Assembly: GCA_018343915.1 (NCBI GenBank)
Contig: JABRWF010000005.1
Coordinates: forward strand, 3,755,001-3,819,000
Origin: Agroathelia rolfsii
Lineage: Eukaryota; Basidiomycota; Agaricomycetes; Amylocorticiales; Amylocorticiaceae
Length of the DNA stretch: 64,000 nucleotides
Direction of reading: 5' to 3'
Part shown: positions 56,671 to 64,000 of the stretch, one piece after another
Layout of the letters: each line of letters begins with the position of its first letter
Numbering within the stretch: the stretch's first letter is position 1
Notes under the pieces: generated by a model
The model's input: the letters and a program-made list of their open reading frames with translations, nothing else
Database searches by the model: none
What the model was told of the DNA's origin: nothing
Program-made: the position numbers and the translations under genes

Positions 56671-59600
56671 CTAATGCCGTCGCACTGCTGCAATCTGAAA
56701 ATCCCATCCTCCAAACAGGTACTTTACCTCCACAAGCCGTCGGATCTCCCGCCAGCCAGCCTCAATCCCCTCTGCCTCCCCCACATCCGTCACAACGTAT
56801 ATAAAGTCTGCAGGTGACAGTAGCGAGCGCAGCAACGACCCAATTAGGAATGCAATCAACCCAACAATGACCACTGTCGACAATGAATAGTTATAGAATT
56901 GCAGGTCTCTCGGGCGCACGGTAGCCGTCATGGTCCCCGCCCCTGCTGTTGTGCTTGCCGTACTTGTAGTAGTCTCACTGCTAGCCTCCGTCTCCTGCGT
57001 GGTAGCATTGTTGTCTGGTTTACTGGCAGTTGCCACACCAGACATGCCTGCATTTGAACCAGACGGCGAGCGCGAGCTTGGCGATGAAAATAGGGAAAGA
57101 GCTGTAGGGTACGGCCTCAGGAAGCCGAGGAGGCCTGTTGCCGCTGCCGTCGTGGTCGACGGCGTTGCCGTTGCCATCACGGATTGTATGCCGTTTGACT
57201 GCTGCGATGTAGGCGGTTCCGGGTCCTGATAGAAAATCATATATCAGATAAATATATATGTATAAACCTACATGTCAAATCTAATATCTTACTTTGAGCG
57301 TCTTCTCATCACTGGATTCGTGCATAACCACTTTGACGTCCTTGGCTGCCATCTCCTGACTCTGGCCGTTCATAGCACCAGACAAGGCAGCCGGGTCCAG
57401 GATGCTCTCTGAGCGCGCAGAGGCCACCTGCAGCTCTTTGGGAAACTCAGGCTGGTCCTGACCAAACACCCTAGCGCATACAACCAGCATCATTAGTATC
57501 TGGATGCTCACTCTAATGACAAACCCACCTCGAAAGCACAGGCATACGCGACACACGCTCATCCTGGAGCTCCTCCCTCCCCAAACTCGTCAAACTATCC
57601 TTCTCACCCACGACGGCAACGTCAACCCCATTGATCTTCACCACACTCTTCCCAGTACTGGCACTGACAGCCCTAGCACCGCGCACAGACGTAATAGGCG
57701 CAACCCGAACCTCTACTACCGCACCCTTCTCCTGCAGATCCACCAGCCAGCCCGGCTTCGGCCGTGCACCACGCATCTCGCCCGTCAACGGATCCTGCAC
57801 CGCCGACTGCTGATACTGTCCCGTTGGCAGCGTCAGCCTCACGAGGTGCCTCGGCGGCCGGTCCGCATGCAGACCCGCCGAGTGCAGCGGCGACAACGGC
57901 ATCGTGTGCACTGCATACGCAAACGGCAGTACGCCGCCACTACTCCCGGGCGCGCTGGTCATCGTGGGTTCTGCAGGTAAGAACACGGCCCCCGATGCTG
58001 AAGCACCGTGTCTGCCGCCGTCGACCCGAACGCGTGAGTGCACGGTGATCTCGTACCCCTCAGGGTAGAGCTTCGTGTCGACCACCAGCTCAGCCGCGAG
58101 TAGGTCCGTCGCTGGACGCACCTCGCCGCGCACGGTGAATACCGATGAAGACGAACGCAGCTGCTTGTGATTATGGAAGTGATGGTCTCCTGGCGGGGAC
58201 GACAGGCTGCGGTCCCGACCACGGAAGCTAGAGGCTGAGAGGGTGCTGCTGCTGCTCCCGCTAGCCTCTGCGGCTGTCTCTGAGGAAGGGGTGTCATTAT
58301 TACCACCGGCAGGAGGGGCAGTCATGGGAATGACAGTTCCAGAAGGAGGCGGGGAGGGCGGAGCGCGCAACGCACCGTAGGCCCCAATCCGACTCGATTT
58401 TGGAGTCCTATCCTCGCTGGCGTTCCTCCCACTCCCATCACTGCCACTGCTACGGGCACCCGTTCTATCCACCAACTTGAGCGCCAAGATGCTCCAGTAC
58501 GTCCTGCTCGCGGGGACAAACGACGAGCCGAGACACATGCGCTCTTCGTCCCTCCAGCGCAGCCTCCAAGCCATGGGCGCCTTGCCTACTGCTGAGGCGG
58601 CAGCAGGTCCAGCTGAAGCAGCGACAGCCCCAGTACTACCGCTAGCAGCAATAGCATTGGCAGCAGCAGCACTATCCTCTTCTCCATCCTCCTCCCCAGG
58701 CTTCCTACGTGCCAACATCACCGCCGGTGCGGGCAACCTACACGTTGGCACCGACACACTCCCCGCACCACCACCACCAGCTGTACTACCACCGCCATTC
58801 CCATTCCCACCACCCGTACTCCTCTTCACGAACGAATCCACAGCCGACACACCCCGCGCGAGCGCGACATTCATCGACGCATTCACTGCGCCCGGAATCG
58901 CACCTGCAAAATCGACCGCGGCGAGCCGCACGCATCGTGCGGACGGGATCGCGTACTTCTCTGTCGTGTACGGGTCGAGTGTCTCCAGGATCCAGCCATC
59001 CAGGAAGACACGTCCGGTGGGCAGGCTCGAGGGGTTGTATTTGGTCGTGGCGAAAGAAGACAGGCTCTCAGGGTTAAACGATGCGGAGACACAGAAGATA
59101 GTGTTGCGTCCGTCCACGGGGCGGTCAGCGTCGGTACTATTAGCACTGCGCCGCAAAGATCCTGTCGTGGTCGTTGCCGCCGTCGAGCTCGCCGCCGTTG
59201 AAGATGAGGAAGACGACGATAAGGCGACAGGCGAATAGGCCATCACAGAGGCGACGTAAAACCCGCGATCGCGGAACGGAAAGCCGGCCTTGGAGACGAC
59301 GAACGAGGTCTGGCACCCAGCGCCGAAGCTCTCAAATACCGTTGCGGAGCTGAAACTCTCATCCCATTGCGCGCGACACCCATCGCTCGTGATGATCGAC
59401 GCCAGTTCCTCGGCTGATACGCCCTCGATCACCTTCTCGCCTCGGTGGATCGAGATTGCAGGCGAGAGAGAAGGCACGGATCGCCAGTGGAGAGAGATGG
59501 ATTTGTCCGCGATCGGCGTCCATCCGTCGGTGGATACCGACGGGCGGGAGTAATAGTCCTGCATCCAAGCCAGTGCTTCTAGCGCACACTGCATGGGGGG

Positions 59601-62600
59601 CTTTGACGACGACAGGACGAGTTCCTCGCCGGAAGAAGAGGCGGCGGCAGGAGTCAGAGCAGCAACTGCCTGTCGTGTTGTCGTGGTGGCCTGTTCAATG
59701 GCGGACGTGAACCACTTGCTGAGCGGGCTCGGCATAGCAGGTTGGGTCATCCATCCCGATGTATTGATATGGATCGCGGGTGTCGAGGTCGACACTTCCG
59801 GTTGCTGCTGTCGTTGTGAGGCCGCCTTGTCGGGAGAACTACTAGTGTCCGAATCCCACTCCTCCCTACGCTTACGAATCACGCTCATCACAGGCGGCTG
59901 GTCGAGCGGTATCCGCGCTGGCTTGACGCGCTTCTGCCTCGCGAGCTGCTTGATCTCCGCATCGGGCAGCTCCTCAACGTCGACGGCGAGCTTGGCGCCG
60001 TTGACCATTACTACACCCTTGTCCTTGCCCCCCACGCCAACCCCACGCCGGATGATCGCAAGGATACGCTCCTCCCCGCCTGCAAGCACCGCGTCATGAG
60101 AAATCGTCAACCACAACCCACCACCGCCCGCCGAAAGCCGGTGTCTGCGCAGCGCATGTATTGTCTGTGGAGGCGGATCGATAACGATATCCAGCGACGA
60201 CGCCCAGGTGTCAACGTCGCACCTGATCTCACATTCGATCATTGGCATTGTATTTCCATCCGTCGCGGTTGATGCTGCTGCAGTAGCTGTATCACCATCA
60301 GTCTCGGCAGCAGCTCTCTCGCCTTGCTCCGATGCTGCCGTTGGCGCTGGCGGTCGACGCGCTGAACACGCTTCGTATTCTACACGAAAACTACCCCGTT
60401 CGTGGTCGTATCGCATCTGGTTCGTCTTTGCGCCCAACAGACGCGTCACCGTCGGCGGCCCACCACACTTGATGGCAAACTCTCCTACGCCAGCAACGTC
60501 GGCGATCATTTGTTGCGGAATGGACGCCTTATTGGACCATCCCTTTGGATCGGATTGTTCGAGCAGGGTTAAGGAAGTGGTGTTGGGCGAGAGGGCTTCG
60601 ATGGCCCATCCGCGAAGGTCGACCTGGGTACGGATGATATTGGGGTCTGCTGGAGGAATGTTGGGGAATAGGTATGGGTCGTCGGCTGAGAAGGAAAACA
60701 AGTGGATAGTAGTGGGGGATTTGTACACGGTCTTCAATACAATCGAATCTCGTCCACTTTTGATAAGCTAATTAGCATGGAGAGCAAACTCGGATATAAA
60801 AAAGAAACACATACTTTGTCGGCCAAGCAGCACGAGTTTTATGGTGCCACAAGTTCGTGAGCTCGTTCACATCCTCCAGGAGTACGGCATCCTCGTGCTG
60901 TTTGTCCCAATAAATCCTAGCTCCGGGCGATGCAAGGGTACTAAACAAATCCCATAGGCCAATGCCCACAAAGGTAGCCTCGGCTCGATACAAAATAAGT
61001 GTGGGATCTATCGAGTCGAGTTGAGTGACGGAAACGCCCCTTGCCTCGGTAGCTGCCAGGAGTTTCGATGAGCAAAGTGAGTGATCACCATTCAAAGAAA
61101 TATAAACGTACTTCGCTTCCACTTTGCCTCAGGCTCTTGAAGTAATGAGGAAAAGTAGATATAACTGCGCCGGACACGTGACAGTATAGATTTTTCACCT
61201 GCTGCCGTGCGTTCTGTATTTGTTCTTACCAGCGTGGCAGGCCTCGACGGTGTTCGCGAGTCGCCGGAAGCAGCACTATCTGCTGTCTCGACTGTGGAAA
61301 CGCTGTATATGCTTTGCCCAATCATGCTCGCAGTCTCCTGCATTATAGCAGGCGATATTGCAGGCCTCGTCAAATCTCTCTCCTCGAGATTCGTAATCGT
61401 CTGCGGAAGCCCGTTGAGGCGCAGCCCCTTCGAGGGTCGCGAGAGCTCCAACACAATCTTGACCCTGAGCACTGAGTGTGGTTCTTGGACGGCAGCATGC
61501 TCAACGCGGAACGTGATCGTGTGAGGAAACGTCGTCTGTCTAGTAGCTATCGTTTTATACGGAAGCTTTTCGACAGCCTCTGATGAGGCGCGGGTGGTAA
61601 TGCGGATATCCCAGCCCTCTGGAGACGGCAAGGCGCATTCAATCGCTCGCGTCAAACGTTTCTGTTCTTTATGCGCCTGCAGTTTGTCTAGACCAAACGT
61701 GCTGTCCGGGCCACGATCGTGTTCCTCGTCCGGAACTATTGCGTAATCGATACTCAACGCCTCGCGATCCAGCTGAAACCGGAGCTTCTCCACAGTGACA
61801 CCATGTCCGTACCCAGTCAGCGTGGGTACGCGGCTCCCGCGGCCGGCAACAGTCTTGAATAGGCCAACGACGGCTGTGCGTAGTTGTTGGGGTACACTCG
61901 TCGAGGAACCAAAATTCCATACCGCTCGCAGATCGTGTTGAGAAAAACAAGTAATACGGAGGCGGACGATGCCCTTCTTTCTCTTTTCTCTTTCTTCGGT
62001 AGTCACAGGTGTTTGGGGTTGTAATATTTGGATGCACCATGCCAGTACTAAAGAAACGTCAATATGTGTGTAAGAATGGAAGATAAAATACATACATGTA
62101 ACATTAGATCGAACGTAAGGTGGTGAAGGACGCAGATATGTGGGCTCGTCAGCGGATCGAGGCAATGATGTGGAAATGTCAATAAAAGTCGTAGCGTCAT
62201 GAATCGAGCGTGAAATGGTAACAGAATCCCTGGGACTAGAGAGAGGAAGTTAGCAAGTAAAGAAGAGAGATAGATTAAGAAACATACTTTGCAGGCCACC
62301 CCAATGTATATCGTGTTCTGCTGATGCGAGTAGAGACATCAAACATTTCCACTAGTTGAGCCTCCTCCACTGAGGGATCCCAGTCCTGTCGTAGCTCTGG
62401 GGTAACCAGAATGGCCTTCCATGTTTCGAGAGATAGTGTATCTTCAGGTAGGTTGACTTCAAGTACAGCACGGTAGACGGGCTCTCCCGACTTTTCGGTC
62501 CTGCGATGTACAATGACGTCGGAGACGTCTGGTTGGGCCAGGGCACGACCTTTGCCCTTGGCGGTAGTGTTCAGCGCCGGGGCCTCCTTTGTCTGGGAAA

Positions 62601-62776
62601 CCTTTTTCCATTCCGTTGGAGAATGCAGAGTCAATAGCTGGCGGAAACGACTCTCGGCGTCATCAAAGGCGGTGGACCAGGATTGGCGCAAGCTGTGTCA
62701 ATGCGTCTGGGGTCAATAGAGCACCGAGACATATCTCGTATGGGAGCAGGACAGACCGATGGCCATCAGATGTCAT
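56671..62776 (-). CDS. Triple START-like domain protein with C-terminal membrane anchor
   Basis: Eight minus exons: 62776-62757, 62692-62288, 62235-62096, 62047-61112, 61052-60815, 60756-57529, 57470-57293 and 57225-56671; 1,899 residues, in frame throughout. Three lipid-binding START-type modules are visible. The first (about 8-230) has ETWKAILVTPELRQDWDPSVEEAQLVEMFD and SPRDSV-like text. The second (about 501-690) has GLWDLFSTLASPGARIYWDKQ and NGRDSIVLKTVYKSP. The third (about 975-1240) has GVSAEELASIITSDGCRAQWDESFSSATVFE, PFRDRGFYVAS and GRVFLDGWILETLDPY. Between and after them are disordered Ser/Thr/Gly-rich linkers. A single hydrophobic span (STVVIVGLIAFLIGSLL, about 1837-1859) lies 40 residues from the end, so the protein is probably tail-anchored facing the cytosol. 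A lipid-transfer role is inferred. The 20-nt first exon is the least certain part. Confidence 0.8.
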
Positions 62777-63020
62777 GAATATATATTGCTACAGCCAGAA
62801 GTAAAATGAGATGAATGATGCAGATAACCCTCCAGACTGTCCTCTGCTGCCAATGGCAAGTTGGTGGCTGCTGCGACTGCCAGCACAAAGTCTCTGACGC
62901 TTGTTTCCTTTGCCGGCTTTTGCTTCCGAATTTGACACATGGCTGTTACTTAGTTATTACTCTGCACCGTGACCTATCCTATTTCAATTTCATTGTTCAC
63001 CTTCTCACTACTAGTAGACA
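62777..63020. promoter_or_regulatory. Divergent promoter between START gene and pyridoxal kinase gene
   Basis: Only 244 bp separate the opposite-strand start codons, so both promoters lie here or overlap. No TATA box is evident. Confidence 0.4.
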
Positions 63021-64000
63021 ATGAGCATTGTAGAATCCATAGAATCAAATCGTGTTATCAGTGTTCAATCTCATGTCTCCTATGGCTATGTAGGCGGAAA
63101 GGCTGCCGTCTTTCCCTTGCAATGCCTGGGTTATGATGTAGATGTAGGCGGTTAAACTTTTCAATCCACAAACACACTGCATGACTCATGTGCTTCTCAA
63201 GGTCGTCCACACTGTCAATTTCTCCAACCATGTCGGTAGGAGTCCTGCTATATAAAAACCCACGAGGCACTCCTGATTGATACGTTCTCGCAGGCTATGG
63301 CCGATTCGGAGGATCCAAGACATCGGCGACAGAGCTGACCAACATCTTTGATCAGCTTGAAAAGAATGGTCTTTTATCAGCAAATAGAATATTGACAGGT
63401 CTTTCTTCTAATATTCGTGCCCTTTCCATATTATTGAATCCTCTTTAGGCTATATAGCGGGTGCTGAGTCGTTGATCGCAGTTGCAGATGCCATCGAAAA
63501 GTTACGAACTTTGCGGCCAGATACAATCTATCTACTTGACCGTAAGTTAAGGTTAAGAATTGACACCTTTTTTCGGATACAAAATCTGACTCGGATTTGC
63601 AAATACAGCTGTTCTCGGAGATGCTGGTCGGCTATATGTCGCGGCAGACACCATCCCTGTCTACAAGTCCTTGTTACCCTATTCGACTGTCATCACTCCC
63701 AATTGGTTTGAAGTGGAAACATTAACTGATGTCCCGCTGACGAGTCTGGAGTCACTCCGCAAGGCCCTGCAAATCCTGCACCAGGATTACCGCGTCCCTA
63801 ATATCGCAATCAGCTCATTGCCACTGCAAGGATGGCTCTGGGATGTACTGCCTAAGCCTGTGCAGCCTCCATCCATTGAAGACGTCCCATATCTCGTTTG
63901 CATAACTTCGTCATCTAATGTGATTGAAAACTCATCACCCTCGACCGTCTACGTTCACGCTTTTGAGCAAATACCAGGATACTTCACTGGCGTCGGCGAT
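63021..64000 (+). CDS. Pyridoxal kinase (right-edge partial)
   Basis: Phosphorylates pyridoxal, pyridoxine and pyridoxamine in the cytosol with ATP (vitamin B6 salvage). Exons: 63021-63143, 63202-63235, 63294-63398, 63449-63541 and 63609 onward, open to the end of the window. Matches to the PdxK/PdxY-type ribokinase fold are [23 protein letters not shown] at the N-terminus, the substrate strip [43 protein letters not shown] (catalytic loop region), [13 protein letters not shown] and the anion-hole motif GVGD as the last residues seen. Yeast Bud16 is the corresponding family member. The C-terminal part is beyond the window. Confidence 0.92.

Noticed and set aside
57504..60771. Long plus-strand frames opposite the START gene
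   Set aside because: They are antisense shadows of the GC-rich minus-strand exon 57529-60756, which has domain support and intact splice junctions.

Overview
The window is eukaryotic nuclear DNA from a filamentous basidiomycete, most likely an Agaricomycete. Nearly every gene is cut by many 50-110 nt GT-AG introns with CTRAC-type branch points. The gene content is also fungal: a NACHT-WD40 NLR-like protein, a Bcs1-type AAA protein, Dnm1, Atp4, Sys1, a Flo8-like LisH protein and an HSF-type factor. The NLR style hints at Rhizoctonia/Ceratobasidium relatives, but that is only a guess. I rebuilt the gene models by hand from splice signals and reading frame. Unless a problem is stated, the listed exons sum to a multiple of three.

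Left third (1-19.3 kb), accessory in character: the 5' end of an unknown minus-strand gene at the left edge; a large NACHT-WD40 gene (1089-6474) with an in-frame stop in its WD40 array; mitochondrial ribosomal protein uS7m (minus) and SYS1 (plus) sharing a divergent promoter; a degraded UDP-glycosyltransferase fragment next to its full-length paralogue, whose sixth intron has GG instead of GT at the donor; a 10-exon quinone-reductase-like MDR enzyme; then about 4.5 kb without recognisable genes.

Middle (19.3-45.7 kb): a 23-exon BCS1-like AAA ATPase with four consecutive 24-nt exons; ATP4; a vezatin/Inp2-like membrane protein; a small four-cysteine secreted protein; the fission dynamin DNM1 (minus) divergent from an HSF-type transcription factor (plus); then a gene-poor stretch of about 5.9 kb, pyrimidine-rich in its first part, ending at an unrecognised coiled-coil gene (minus).

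Right part (46-64 kb), gene dense: a second vezatin/Inp2-like paralogue, a DUF4139 (mucoidy-inhibitor-like) protein with an FG-repeat insert, a LisH/Flo8-like regulator with poly-Q and an acidic-aromatic C-terminus, a 1,899-residue protein with three START-like modules and a C-terminal membrane anchor, and the 5' part of a pyridoxal kinase at the right edge.

There is no operon logic; genes are independent units. Functional themes are mitochondria (uS7m, Bcs1-like, Atp4, Dnm1), membrane and organelle dynamics (Sys1, Dnm1, two vezatin/Inp2-like proteins, the START protein) and developmental or stress regulation (HSF-type, LisH/Flo8-like). No tRNA, rRNA, CRISPR array or intact transposon was seen.
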